From NCBI GenBank assembly GCA_964276095.1, contig CAXYDR010000003.1, positions 1,178,001 through 1,242,000 on the forward strand: a DNA stretch of 64,000 nt, read 5' to 3'. The translations under genes and the position numbers were made by a program. This DNA is from GCA-2733415 sp964276095. Its GTDB lineage: Bacteria > Bacteroidota > Bacteroidia > Flavobacteriales > Flavobacteriaceae. Under the pieces are notes generated by a model. The model ran no database searches. It was not told where the DNA came from and saw only the letters and a program-made list of their open reading frames with translations. Shown here piece by piece: positions 36,482 through 44,709 of this stretch. Within the stretch, counting starts at the first letter, position 1. Every line of letters begins with the position of its first letter.

Positions 36482-38713
36482 ATGAAAACTATATTTTTTA
36501 ATTTTTTTATACTTATGTGCTTAAATGTTTTTAGCCAAACAGCCAATAAAGCTATTGAATTAAGTACTCCTTTAGAAGTTATAGGTTTTAGTTATCCAAA
36601 TGAATTCACCTTAGAATTCATGGTAAATGTAACTGCTCTAAATACACAAGTATTGCCTAACTTTTTGATTAACTCAACAGGCGGATTTACACTCTCATTT
36701 TCAGGATTAAATTGTATAGTAACCGATCCTATATTTACTACAAACAAATGGTACCGAATTAGTATAGTAAAAAGTACCGATTTAACTATTTATATCAACG
36801 GAATAAAAACGATCACATCATTAAATATTCCTTTAGTTACTATGGATAATTTACAGGTTTTAAATGGTAAAATTGATGACCTTCGTGTTTGGAATATAGC
36901 ACTGAATGAAGCAACAATTCAACAAAATATGTTTAAGCATTTATCAGGTTCAGAAACTAATCTATTAACCTATCTGGATTTTGATGTTAACACTACTGAC
37001 TTAACTACTAATTATACCGTAAATAGTACAGGAAACACATTGGTAAACACTACAAGTTTTTCTAATTACTCTGGAGGAACTTGGTATGGGAGTTCATTAG
37101 CTGAGAATTGTATGTTTTTAGGAAATAACGATTTAAATTTTAATCTTGATGTAAACAACTTTGTAACAGAAGATACCTTTACAACAACTGTAAAATCGCC
37201 ATATACATTAACAGTAGAGAACTATTATTTTGGAGAATTATTAATAGATGAAAACGCAGGATTAATTCAAGAAAATAACCAAGTTAACTTTCAACCAATT
37301 TCAACATCAACTACAGCTCAAGTTTCAGAGTTTAGATATGATTATTGGACGTCAGCTGGTTATAAAAATATTGTATTGGATTATGGTACGCCAACCGTAA
37401 ATGAAAATCAGAATGTAATCACAGTTACTTCAGTAAAAACTGAAGCTTCAATAGCCGATTTATTCCCAATAGGTGGTATTACTGGAACGCATAGTGCTTC
37501 ATGGACTTATGCAATGCATGGAGGAATTCCTTATGGTGAAGGTTTTACAAATACTTGGAGTTCAAACCCAACCAACAGAGGAGTACATAGTGGTTTAGGT
37601 TTTACATTAAAAGGCGCATTGGGATCACTTCCTATTAATGCTTTAAAAACATTTTATACCGTTCCTGAAAGCGGAACTGTTGCGATAGATTTTTCTCACA
37701 TTCCTAATGATGATGTTTTAATAGGGAACCCATTTCCGAGTTCTATTTCATTACAAGAGTTTATTCAGCAAAATCAATCAAGTATCGAAGGCTATATTGA
37801 ACATTGGTTGCAATGGGAGGGGAATAGTCATGCATCGGCTAGTTTTGTAGGTGGCTATGCAACACAAAATTTATTAGGGACTTCATTACCTAATGCAGAA
37901 TTTTTGTACAACACGGTTAGTTTATTACCTAATGAAAATATTATCCCGCGCAAAGCATTTTTAATTTGGACTAGCCCAATAGTAAGTACGATAGAATTTA
38001 ATAATAGCATGCGTATTAAATCTGATGTTATAGCAGATAATAGTGCTAAAAACAGGTTTTGGGTAAGTTTAAAGAAGGATTCTGGTACTTTAATACAAAC
38101 GGATCAGTTATTAATTGGAGCAACAAATACAACCACTAACGGATTAGATTATGGGTATGATGCTTCTTTTTATCACGATAGTAGAGCAACATTGATTTAT
38201 TCTTTTATAACAGGCGATACTTCAAGGTATAAAATACAAAGTATTGAAAATACATTCATAGAAGATGTAAAAATAGGAGTGAAGATAGGACAAACAGGAT
38301 ATTATACTTTTAAATTACAATTAGAAGAACAAATGTCAGGAGCGGATGATATATTACTTATTGACACGCAAACTGGTTTAGAATATGATTTACGAACCAT
38401 AGATGCAACAATTAATTTTAACTCCACAGGAGTATTTGACAATCGTTTTTTAGTACGTTTTAAAGATCTTTCCTTAGCAATAGTAGAAAATATACAGGCA
38501 AATAATATTTCTATTTGGCAAGATGCTACACATATCCATATAGAAAGCGAAAACACATTAAATTCTGTACAATTGATAGATCTTAACGGAAAAGTTATAA
38601 ATGAATTTAAAGGGACATCGTTACCAACCGAAAATTATTCATCAGGCGTATATGTAGTCAAACTAACAACTATAAATAATCAAACAATAACTAAGAAAAT
38701 TGTAATTAAATAA
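36482..38713 (+). CDS. LamG-like domain protein with type IX secretion sorting tail
   Basis: 743 residues. Signal peptide to about residue 19 (LNVFSQ). A concanavalin/LamG-like domain is at about 20-160 (FTLEFMVN, then KIDDLRVWN, the usual close of such domains). The middle is beta-rich with no catalytic motif. The C-terminal ~75 residues form the Por secretion tail: VQLIDLNGKVINEF, SSGVYVVKL and ending in KKIVIK, the type A sorting domain. It is exported across the outer membrane and anchored or released on the cell surface. Ligand unknown. Confidence 0.88.
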   Translation: MKTIFFNFFILMCLNVFSQTANKAIELSTPLEVIGFSYPNEFTLEFMVNVTALNTQVLPNFLINSTGGFTLSFSGLNCIVTDPIFTTNKWYRISIVKSTDLTIYINGIKTITSLNIPLVTMDNLQVLNGKIDDLRVWNIALNEATIQQNMFKHLSGSETNLLTYLDFDVNTTDLTTNYTVNSTGNTLVNTTSFSNYSGGTWYGSSLAENCMFLGNNDLNFNLDVNNFVTEDTFTTTVKSPYTLTVENYYFGELLIDENAGLIQENNQVNFQPISTSTTAQVSEFRYDYWTSAGYKNIVLDYGTPTVNENQNVITVTSVKTEASIADLFPIGGITGTHSASWTYAMHGGIPYGEGFTNTWSSNPTNRGVHSGLGFTLKGALGSLPINALKTFYTVPESGTVAIDFSHIPNDDVLIGNPFPSSISLQEFIQQNQSSIEGYIEHWLQWEGNSHASASFVGGYATQNLLGTSLPNAEFLYNTVSLLPNENIIPRKAFLIWTSPIVSTIEFNNSMRIKSDVIADNSAKNRFWVSLKKDSGTLIQTDQLLIGATNTTTNGLDYGYDASFYHDSRATLIYSFITGDTSRYKIQSIENTFIEDVKIGVKIGQTGYYTFKLQLEEQMSGADDILLIDTQTGLEYDLRTIDATINFNSTGVFDNRFLVRFKDLSLAIVENIQANNISIWQDATHIHIESENTLNSVQLIDLNGKVINEFKGTSLPTENYSSGVYVVKLTTINNQTITKKIVIK

Positions 38714-38772
38714 TATAGCTTTTACAATTTAAAATCCACAGCTATTTTAATGCCTACATCAGGGTTAATTTG

Positions 38773-38780
38773 TACTTTTG
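38773..38780 (+). promoter_or_regulatory. -7 element TACTTTTG close to the lysE start
   Basis: TACTTTTG matches TANNTTTG and ends 4 nt before the ATG at 38785, implying transcription starts at or very near the initiation codon (a leaderless message). Confidence 0.45.
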
Positions 38781-38784
38781 ATAT

Positions 38785-39465
38785 ATGTTTAATGACATCG
38801 CATCGGCAATCCCAATTGGGATACTTTTAGCACTTACTATAGGTCCAGTATTTTTTGTTTTATTAGAAACAAGTATTACTAAAGGATTTCGTAGTGCAAT
38901 GGTATTTGATTTTGGTGTAATTGTAGCCGATATTATATTTATCCTTATCGCTTTTTACAGTACATCATCTATATTAGACAAGGTAAAAGGAGATCCTAAC
39001 TTACTAGTGTTTGGAGGAGTTTTATTATTTGTTTACGGACTAATTTCTTTTATAAAAACCTCAAAATCATACCGACAAATTTTCAGAGAACATCATAGTG
39101 TAGTTATCAAAAAAAACTACTTTGAATTATTCTTTAAAGGATTTTTACTAAACTTTATCAATATAGGAGTACTTGGAGGATGGATTGCAGCTATTATTTT
39201 AGCAAAATCTATTACTACCACAAATAACGGAGTTGCAATTTTTATAGGAACAGTATTACTGTCTTATATTACAGTAGATATGTTAAAAATATTTTTAGCA
39301 AAAAAATTAAAGCATAAACTTACTCCTCGCGTAGTTTTTAAAATGAAAAAAATAATTAGTATAGTTATCTTATCAATAGGAATTGTATTAATGGTTCAAC
39401 GACTATTTCCTAGTAAATTAGAAAAAATTCAAGATAAAATTGAAAAAATAACACATCCTAAATAA
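38785..39465 (+). CDS. LysE family translocator (amino-acid exporter)
   Basis: 226 residues with six membrane segments. The N-terminus AIPIGILLALTIGPVFFVLLE matches the LysE/RhtB family opening (GPVFF). Segments follow at about 10-30, 40-62, 72-92, 118-140, 150-172 and 185-205. It exports amino acids or derivatives using the proton motive force. The 3' end is unusual: its last ~11 codons are the start of a 208-bp unit repeated twice more at 41239 and 41521, where the coding part is a non-functional copy. Confidence 0.87.
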   Translation: MFNDIASAIPIGILLALTIGPVFFVLLETSITKGFRSAMVFDFGVIVADIIFILIAFYSTSSILDKVKGDPNLLVFGGVLLFVYGLISFIKTSKSYRQIFREHHSVVIKKNYFELFFKGFLLNFINIGVLGGWIAAIILAKSITTTNNGVAIFIGTVLLSYITVDMLKIFLAKKLKHKLTPRVVFKMKKIISIVILSIGIVLMVQRLFPSKLEKIQDKIEKITHPK

Positions 39466-39640
39466 CTGATTTTAAGATTGTTAAATATTTAAAGAAAAAC
39501 AATTTAAAAAAATGGGTAACAAAAGCTTCTTTTTCGGAACATTATAATAGTTACACACAAGTAATTCTTCATAGTGTGATACATAGTTTGGGTAAAAGGC
39601 ATTTTGAAAGGAGTGCCTTTTTTTATTTTCCTAATTGAAA
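39433..39640 (+). repeat. Triplicated unit, copy 1 (includes the lysE 3' end)
   Basis: 208 bp. The first ~165 bp are identical to copy 3, and copy 2 differs at only two bases over that stretch. It contains the 11-codon frame MGNKSFFFGTL, an internal inverted repeat (GTTACACAC ... GTGTGATAC) and ends in a terminator-like hairpin (GGCA...TGCC with a T run). Candidate small RNA or leader. Confidence 0.8.
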
Positions 39641-39890
39641 ATAAAAGTCAACTCCATATATGGTTTTAATGTTTCGCTATGAATAGTAGGGACAGAAAAT
39701 TAACGGAATTTTTATTGCCACAAGCTATTAGTTTTATCTAAAACATAAACAACTAATTGAATCAGCTCTATTTATTATCTACTAGCAACGCGGATTTCTT
39801 TTTTAGTAGTATAGAATAACCAGTTTTTATAGATAACAATTGATAGTCAAAGTCAATAATAGTGTAAATTTGTAGGCTATTATTTTAAAT
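39641..39890. other. Intergenic region with the promoter of the LRR-kinase gene
   Basis: 250 bp. TAAATTTG at 39865-39872 matches TANNTTTG with a TTG at 39840-39842 (22-nt spacing, slightly long). No other gene is seen. Confidence 0.4.
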
Positions 39891-41192
39891 ATGAAAAACT
39901 CTTTAGAGGATTTAAAATCAGGGAAACTGATTGGCTCAAAAAAAATAAAATTAGCTTGTGGTTTAAAGGAGTTTCCGGAAGAAATACTATCTCTTGCAGA
40001 AACTTTAGAAGTATTGGATTTGTCAGACAATCAATTGACTGAATTACCAGATACTATATCTCAGTTGAAGAACTTAAAAATCATCTTCTTTGCACGTAAT
40101 AATTTTACAGTATTTCCTTCAATACTAATAAAGTGTACTGCCTTGAGTATGATTGGTTTTAAATCCAATCACATTCAAACAGTGCCTGAAAATGCATTTC
40201 CTCCGCTTCTAAAGTGGTTAATTTTAACTGATAATAAAATCGAGATACTACCAAAAAGTATTGGAGATTGTCGATTGCTTCAAAAGTGTATGTTAGCAGG
40301 TAATTTAATTGAAGAATTACCAGTTGAAATGATGAACTGCGTAAATTTAGAGCTCCTGAGGGTTTCTGCTAATAAGTTAAAGTCAATTCCAAAATGGTTA
40401 TTTGAGATGCCTAATTTGTCTTGGGTGGCATTTGGAGGAAATTCTATTGCTGATCAAATTGAATTAAATACTGATATAGCATCGTTTCAATGGAAAGATT
40501 TTACCATTAATAAATTATTGGGTGAAGGAGCTTCCGGATTAATATCCAAAGTACATTGGATAACTAAAAAAGAAGATGTAGCCATTAAGATTTTTAAAGG
40601 ATCTGTAACTAGTGATGGATTACCAGAAGATGAAATGGCAATATCTATTGCAGCAGGGAAGCATGAAAATTTAATTCAAGTTTTAGGAAAAATTAAAGCG
40701 CATCCTGAAGATAAATACGGATTAGTCATGGAGCTTATTTCTCCTGAATACATCAATTTAGGTAATCCTCCAAGCATGGAAACTTGCACTCGAGATGTGT
40801 TTGATGAGAAAAGTTTTTTTAGCGCAGAGCAGTTGTTGAAAATAGCTAAAAGTATCGCCTCAGTTTGTTGTCAGTTGCATAGCAAAGGAATTAATCATGG
40901 TGATCTTTATGCACACAATATATTAGTGAATACAAAAGCAGAATGCCTTTTAGGTGATTTTGGTGCAGCTTCTTTTTATGATGTAAATTCAGTCCTCGCT
41001 TATAATATTGAACGTGTTGAAGTAAGGGCATTTGGGTGTTTGTTAGAAGATGTATTAAGTCTTGTTAGTAAAAAAGAGGTTAACAATGAACTTCATTTCA
41101 AATGGCAAAAATTAATTACTGATTGTATAATTTCTGATGTTAAGGTTCGTCTCAATTTTTCTGAAATTTTAGAGAGGTTAAATAAATTTTAG
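39891..41192 (+). CDS. Leucine-rich-repeat protein with a eukaryotic-type protein kinase domain
   Basis: 433 residues, no membrane segment. The N-terminus (about 35-185) has six or so LRRs of the bacterial/plant type (LEVLDLSDNQLTELPDTI and similar). The kinase domain is at about 203-430: glycine loop GEGASG (211-216), VAIK lysine Lys233, HGDLYAHN (336-343) with the catalytic Asp and Asn but Gly in place of Arg in HRD, and DFG (356-358). All residues for phosphotransfer are present. A fused LRR-kinase suggests a sensor that binds a protein ligand, possibly in regulation or defence (inference). It is bracketed by the repeated units, a sign of recent insertion. Confidence 0.88.
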   Translation: MKNSLEDLKSGKLIGSKKIKLACGLKEFPEEILSLAETLEVLDLSDNQLTELPDTISQLKNLKIIFFARNNFTVFPSILIKCTALSMIGFKSNHIQTVPENAFPPLLKWLILTDNKIEILPKSIGDCRLLQKCMLAGNLIEELPVEMMNCVNLELLRVSANKLKSIPKWLFEMPNLSWVAFGGNSIADQIELNTDIASFQWKDFTINKLLGEGASGLISKVHWITKKEDVAIKIFKGSVTSDGLPEDEMAISIAAGKHENLIQVLGKIKAHPEDKYGLVMELISPEYINLGNPPSMETCTRDVFDEKSFFSAEQLLKIAKSIASVCCQLHSKGINHGDLYAHNILVNTKAECLLGDFGAASFYDVNSVLAYNIERVEVRAFGCLLEDVLSLVSKKEVNNELHFKWQKLITDCIISDVKVRLNFSEILERLNKF

Positions 41193-41238
41193 AATTATTA
41201 TTAATTCTACATTTTCTACACTCAATTTTTAGTAATTA

Positions 41239-41446
41239 GATAAAATTGAAAAAATAACACATCCTAAATAACTGATTTTAAGATTATTAAACATTTAAAG
41301 AAAAACAATTTAAAAAAATGGGTAACAAAAGCTTCTTTTTCGGAACATTATAATAGTTACACACAAGTAATTCTTCATAGTGTGATACATAGTTTGGGTA
41401 AAAGGCATTTTGAAAGAAGTGTCTTTTTTTATTTTCCTAATTGAAA
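41239..41446 (+). repeat. Triplicated unit, copy 2
   Basis: Same 208-bp length as copy 1. It differs at a few bases (AGATTA and ACATTT in the upstream part; AGAAGTGTCT in the hairpin), so its terminator stem is weakened by a G-T pair. Confidence 0.8.
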
Positions 41447-41481
41447 GTATAAACTAACATTTCATGTAGCTTTCATAAACG

Positions 41482-41716
41482 ATTCAACGATTATTCCCTA
41501 GTAATTTAGAGAAAACTCAAGATAAAATTGAAAAAATAACACATCCTAAATAACTGATTTTAAGATTGTTAAATATTTAAAGAAAAACAATTTAAAAAAA
41601 TGGGTAACAAAAGCTTCTTTTTCGGAACATTATAATAGTTACACACAAGTAATTCTTCATAGTGTGATACATAGTTTGGGTAAAAAAGGCGCTTTTTTAA
41701 AAGCGCCTTTTTTTTA
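41482..41716 (+). repeat. Triplicated unit, copy 3 (with a longer lysE 3' remnant)
   Basis: Contains about 40 bp of degraded lysE 3' sequence (41482-41520), then the 165-bp core identical to copy 1, then a different, stronger terminator (GGCGC...GCGCC at 41685-41716). The hairpin differs from that in copies 1 and 2 although the core is unchanged. Confidence 0.8.
41685..41716 (+). terminator. Terminator at the end of repeat copy 3
   Basis: Stem AAAGGCGCTTTT with its complement and a T run. Confidence 0.8.
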
Positions 41717-41994
41717 TAAAGGAAGTTTTGTGTTTTGTATTAAAAAAGAAGGAATAAAAAACTACTCAAATATGTTCAGTTATTTGAAGTGTTAACAAAA
41801 AAAGCCAGAGAGGTAAAACAGAATTTAGAAACGTTAAAAAGAAATAAAAAATGATTTTATTATTGATACTATTGACCAGATTGTTTTAAAAAATAGATTT
41901 TTACTATTACCAACAAATAATCAATGTCTGAAAAACTACCTAATATAATGCTATATTAGAGTTTTAACGGAAGAAAATAATTTTAGCACAAAAA

Positions 41995-42022
41995 AAAAGC
42001 ATATCAATTATGATATGCTTTT
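41995..42022. terminator. Terminator of the cold-shock gene
   Basis: Stem AAAAGCATATCA/TGATATGCTTTT with a 4-nt loop and A/T runs on both sides. It serves the minus-strand cold-shock gene, whose stop is 30 bp away. Confidence 0.8.
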
Positions 42023-42051
42023 TCAATGCAAATAAGTTAAAATGTCAATAA

Positions 42052-42243
42052 TTATACAACTGCAACATTAACTGCACTTAATCCTTTTTGACCTTCTTCA
42101 ACATCAAAGGATACTTTGTCTCCTTCTCTGATCTCATCATTTAAACCACTTATATGTACAAATACATCTTTACTACCATCTTCAGGTGTAATAAATCCGA
42201 ATCCTTTTGCGTCGTTGAAAAATTTTACTGTTCCGTTACTCAT
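42052..42243 (-). CDS. Cold-shock protein, CspA family
   Basis: 63 residues, a single cold-shock domain. RNP1 is KGFGFITPEDG (about 14-24) and RNP2 is DVFVHISGL (about 27-35). It is a small RNA chaperone that melts secondary structure in the cytosol. It is a single gene with its own terminator. Its position just after the repeat array may be chance. Confidence 0.95.
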   Translation of the reverse strand: MSNGTVKFFNDAKGFGFITPEDGSKDVFVHISGLNDEIREGDKVSFDVEEGQKGLSAVNVAVV

Positions 42244-42366
42244 AATTATTAATTTTATTTATAAAAAAGCAAAGATAATGTATTTTTTGCACAAAACGCT
42301 AATTATGAATAAGTACGGTGCATAAAATCCGAAAATTTTCGTGTAGCCACAAGGAAGAGTGTTTTT

Positions 42367-42374
42367 TAATTTTG
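42367..42374 (+). promoter_or_regulatory. -7 element TAATTTTG
   Basis: Exact TANNTTTG match, 28 nt before a 34-codon open frame. Confidence 0.35.
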
Positions 42375-42402
42375 TCGTTTTAAAAAAAACAATTTTCAAA
42401 TC

Positions 42403-42507
42403 ATGAACACCTTAATTTTAAATAGAAAAATGGTGAGTAAATTAAAAGATTTTGCGGTATTTGTAAATATACCCAAGCTTTCGATTTCAAACACCAAAAC
42501 CCGTTGA
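42403..42507 (+). CDS. Possible 34-residue peptide
   Basis: Starts MNTLILNRKMVSKLKDF and ends KTR before a TGA. A promoter element lies upstream. The peptide is basic and resembles nothing I know. It is enclosed by the GGCTA arms, so it may be cassette-borne. Coding status is uncertain. Confidence 0.3.
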   Translation: MNTLILNRKMVSKLKDFAVFVNIPKLSISNTKTR

Positions 42508-42590
42508 GTTTATAGGTGTTGTTGTGGCTAGTTTTTATGATTTCAAATTTATAATTATTTATATATTCCTTATTGATTCAGTAATTACAT

Positions 42591-43316
42591 CTATTCTTGT
42601 TCAAAAATAATATTTCTTTCCGTATTTTTCTTATACATGTTCTTAGGAATAATCTCTCTGTTCGCCGCTGAGCAATAGTTTTTACTATTTGGGTTTAGAA
42701 CATATTCGAGTTGATATTCAATCATTTTTTCAAAAGGAATAAGGAAGTTCTTCGTTTCGCATTGTTCTAAGTCACCTTCCTTAAGTAAGTTTAAGACAGT
42801 ATATACTGATTCAATAGTACTAAGACAAAGAGATTCTGGCTGCTGTTTGATAATAAATTTTGATTTGATTTTATTATCAAAACTCACTCTTTTTAGTTTT
42901 TGCAAGTTCTTACTTAGTTTAAGCATTTTACGGGCGCAGGGCCATGTGCCATCGAGAATGAAGATGTGTGGATTATCACCCATAAAAGAATTTATTTCTG
43001 AACTTTTTCTTATCGAGAAGTTGAAATTATCTTTTCCCGGATAAAGTAAGAAAGAAGAACTTTTTTCTTTAGCCAGTATTTCATTTACACGCTTATTATT
43101 GGTAAAATCGACACCAACTATAATTTCTGAATTTTCAAGTTGAAGATTAGTAATATGTCCCGTTCCGCTTTTTTCTTTTTTGTACTCCTTCGGGTGCATA
43201 AGAATAATAAAACGAGTCTTAGTCTGGAAAGGATTAATATGTTTACAAATACATGTGCTTGAAGGCCTCATGCATTTGTAACATTTGATTCGTGGATTTT
43301 TTATTTCTACTTGCAA
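42591..43316 (-). CDS. tRNA-uridine aminocarboxypropyltransferase-like DTW-domain protein
   Basis: 241 residues. The N-terminus has a zinc-like cysteine set (CYKCMRPSSTCIC, about residues 12-24), and the DTW motif reads LDGTWPCARKM (about residue 122), where DGTW is the family signature. Members of this family (TapT/TuaA type) add the acp group to uridine in tRNA from S-adenosylmethionine. IRKSSEINSF-type and QQPESLCLSTIE blocks also match. It stands alone among GGCTA inverted repeats, unusual for a housekeeping-type gene. Confidence 0.82.
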   Translation of the reverse strand: MQVEIKNPRIKCYKCMRPSSTCICKHINPFQTKTRFIILMHPKEYKKEKSGTGHITNLQLENSEIIVGVDFTNNKRVNEILAKEKSSSFLLYPGKDNFNFSIRKSSEINSFMGDNPHIFILDGTWPCARKMLKLSKNLQKLKRVSFDNKIKSKFIIKQQPESLCLSTIESVYTVLNLLKEGDLEQCETKNFLIPFEKMIEYQLEYVLNPNSKNYCSAANREIIPKNMYKKNTERNIIFEQE

Positions 43317-43760
43317 AGTGAATATCTTTTTATTTTTCTAATTGGCTACAACGTTTATGTATGATGCGTTGCGCATATAAAAGTATCACATTCGAGTTAA
43401 ATAAAAGCCAATAGTTGGATTTTGTTTGAGCTATTTAGCCGTTTAAAAAGTATAATTTAAAAATTAGAGGAGTTTTAAAATACAGAATATCCTTTGGGTA
43501 ATTACTTACGAACTATCTAAGATACATAGGATTAGATGATTTAGTAGACAAAAAACTATTAAGCTTATTTATATATAGGCTCAATAAATAAACGAGATTT
43601 TATAAAATAAAAAGCCTCATATTATTTAAAAGGTCTTTTTCAAATTTTCAATTTATTAATGCAGAGTAGCATGTTGTAGCCACGAATTTAAGCAGACAAT
43701 GAATTAATTTAGTCCGCTCCTTTATTAGAGCAGACTAAATTATTTACTAAAGAAATTATA
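43317..43760. other. Intergenic region with a 10-bp inverted pair
   Basis: 444 bp. TGGCTACAAC (43343-43352) and its exact complement GTTGTAGCCA (43673-43682) are 320 bp apart. A frame ending YLRYIGLDDLVDKKLL (about 43510-43590) looks like a gene remnant. Otherwise nothing is seen except the terminator at 43706-43741. Confidence 0.4.
43706..43741 (-). terminator. Terminator for the aegerolysin-like gene
   Basis: Arms AATTTAGTCcGCTC and GAGCaGACTAAATT pair with one mismatch. The hairpin lies 20 bp after the minus-strand stop. Confidence 0.65.
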
Positions 43761-44132
43761 TTAAATCATTTCCTCATTAATAGCAATAGCTAATGTTTGG
43801 CGAATAATTGCATCACCTTTCCAGCTGGTAGGTGTAACTATACATCCTACTTGACTTGTAATTTTACCACTAGATGACCCTGCACCCCAAGGAATATCCC
43901 ATGACATTGAAAAGGACATTTTTCCGTCTGCGCTAGTCCAAGTTGCGCTTCCTTCAGTACCAGCAGAAGCATTACTTGCCCCACTAGTTTTAAAAGCAAC
44001 CTGATTTTTCTTTCTTGAATAAACGGAATCATTAGTAACTATTTTCCCCCAACTTAAAGATGTAGTAGCTTTTGGAAATGTTTGAGTTGTAAAATTTGTA
44101 AAACTGATAGAGAAATTTTGTGCTTCTGCCAT
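43761..44132 (-). CDS. Aegerolysin-like protein
   Basis: 123 residues, no signal peptide. The order of landmarks matches aegerolysins (fungal ostreolysin, bacterial RahU): N-terminal AQNFSISFTN strand, SWGK (27-30), SGASNASAGTEG (50-61) in place of the usual GR-x-x-x-x-GTxG, and MSWDIPWG (77-83) in place of YWDCPWG. Aegerolysins bind membrane sphingolipid/sterol domains and can act with a MACPF partner as pores. No MACPF gene is seen here. The C-terminus (about 95-123) is different from the known members. The assignment is by motif order and is the least secure of the striking calls. Confidence 0.6.
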   Translation of the reverse strand: MAEAQNFSISFTNFTTQTFPKATTSLSWGKIVTNDSVYSRKKNQVAFKTSGASNASAGTEGSATWTSADGKMSFSMSWDIPWGAGSSSGKITSQVGCIVTPTSWKGDAIIRQTLAIAINEEMI

Positions 44133-44468
44133 TTTAATTTTTTTTTAAATGCTTCTTACTCTATTTAAATAGGCTTTTCAGATACCGCCTTTGTTGCAAA
44201 AAAATAAAGACTAGCTAATTGTTTTAATAATCATAGTATATTTTAGTGACTATACAAATGTCCAGTATTAGAAGAAGATGAATAAACGTATATCTACCTA
44301 GATTTTTAAAAGGGTAGAACTACTTTTTGATGCTAAAAGCTACCTATTTAAGATTTTGAATAGCTCTTAGTTATTGATATATTGAAATTTCTGAGTAATA
44401 TAAATCAGTAATTTTTTAACATAACATATACGGAAAATGGAGAGGTTGATGGAGATATTATTTAAAAA

Positions 44469-44645
44469 ATGGATAAATCTGCCGATTATAGAGATAGTTT
44501 TGTTTATGCAAATAAAAACCGTTATCAAAATAAACCCCTGGATAGTTTAAAGTGCAACATCTTTACAAAATCATTAGTTAGAGAAAACGAACCAACACCA
44601 AACCAAGACCAACCAACAACATTGAATTACGAGGTTGTTGGATAG
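44469..44645 (+). CDS. Possible 58-residue protein, perhaps the end of an interrupted gene
   Basis: Begins MDKSADYRDSFVYANKN and ends in VVG. The same phase upstream reads ITYTENGEVDGDII before a TAA and a Lys codon, which is more protein-like than chance and suggests a longer gene broken by a stop. No family recognised. A terminator follows at 44663-44695. Confidence 0.35.
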   Translation: MDKSADYRDSFVYANKNRYQNKPLDSLKCNIFTKSLVRENEPTPNQDQPTTLNYEVVG

Positions 44646-44662
44646 ATAAAAAATGAGATAAT

Positions 44663-44695
44663 AAAAAAGCCAATCAATTACGATTGGCTTTTTTT
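44663..44695. terminator. Terminator between a small frame and the membrane-protein gene
   Basis: Stem AAAGCCAATC/GATTGGCTTT with a 6-nt loop and A/T runs, positioned between converging genes. Confidence 0.8.
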
Positions 44696-44709
44696 ACTGA
44701 AATTAAAAT

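Larger units (their letters stand above)
41193..42051. other. Repeat-filled intergenic region with decayed reading frames
   Basis: 859 bp. It holds repeat copies 2 and 3 and, after them (41741-41948), short frames in three phases: KNYSNMFSYLKC, then VLTKKAREVKQNLETLKRNKK, then NDFIIDTIDQIVLKNRFLLLP. Read together these look like one small gene broken by frameshifts. A terminator for the cold-shock gene ends the region. Confidence 0.4.
42244..42590. other. Intergenic region with a 34-codon frame and GGCTA inverted repeat
   Basis: 347 bp. The only notable items are a -7 element with a short frame at 42403-42507 and 9-bp inverted arms TAGCCACAA (42344-42352) and TTGTGGCTA (42522-42530) around it. 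Confidence 0.4.
44133..44709. other. Intergenic region with a short interrupted frame
   Basis: 577 bp. A frame at 44412-44645 has an in-frame TAA at 44463-44465, then ATG at 44469. A terminator follows. Otherwise nothing recognised. Confidence 0.4.

Noticed and set aside
39433..41716. Insertion sequence or integron cassette array
   Set aside because: No transposase or integrase is present, and the repeats carry a terminator, not terminal inverted repeats or attC rules.
42344..43682. attC sites of a chromosomal integron
   Set aside because: The GGCTA arms do not show the RYYYAAC/GTTRRRY pairing; kept only as unexplained inverted repeats.
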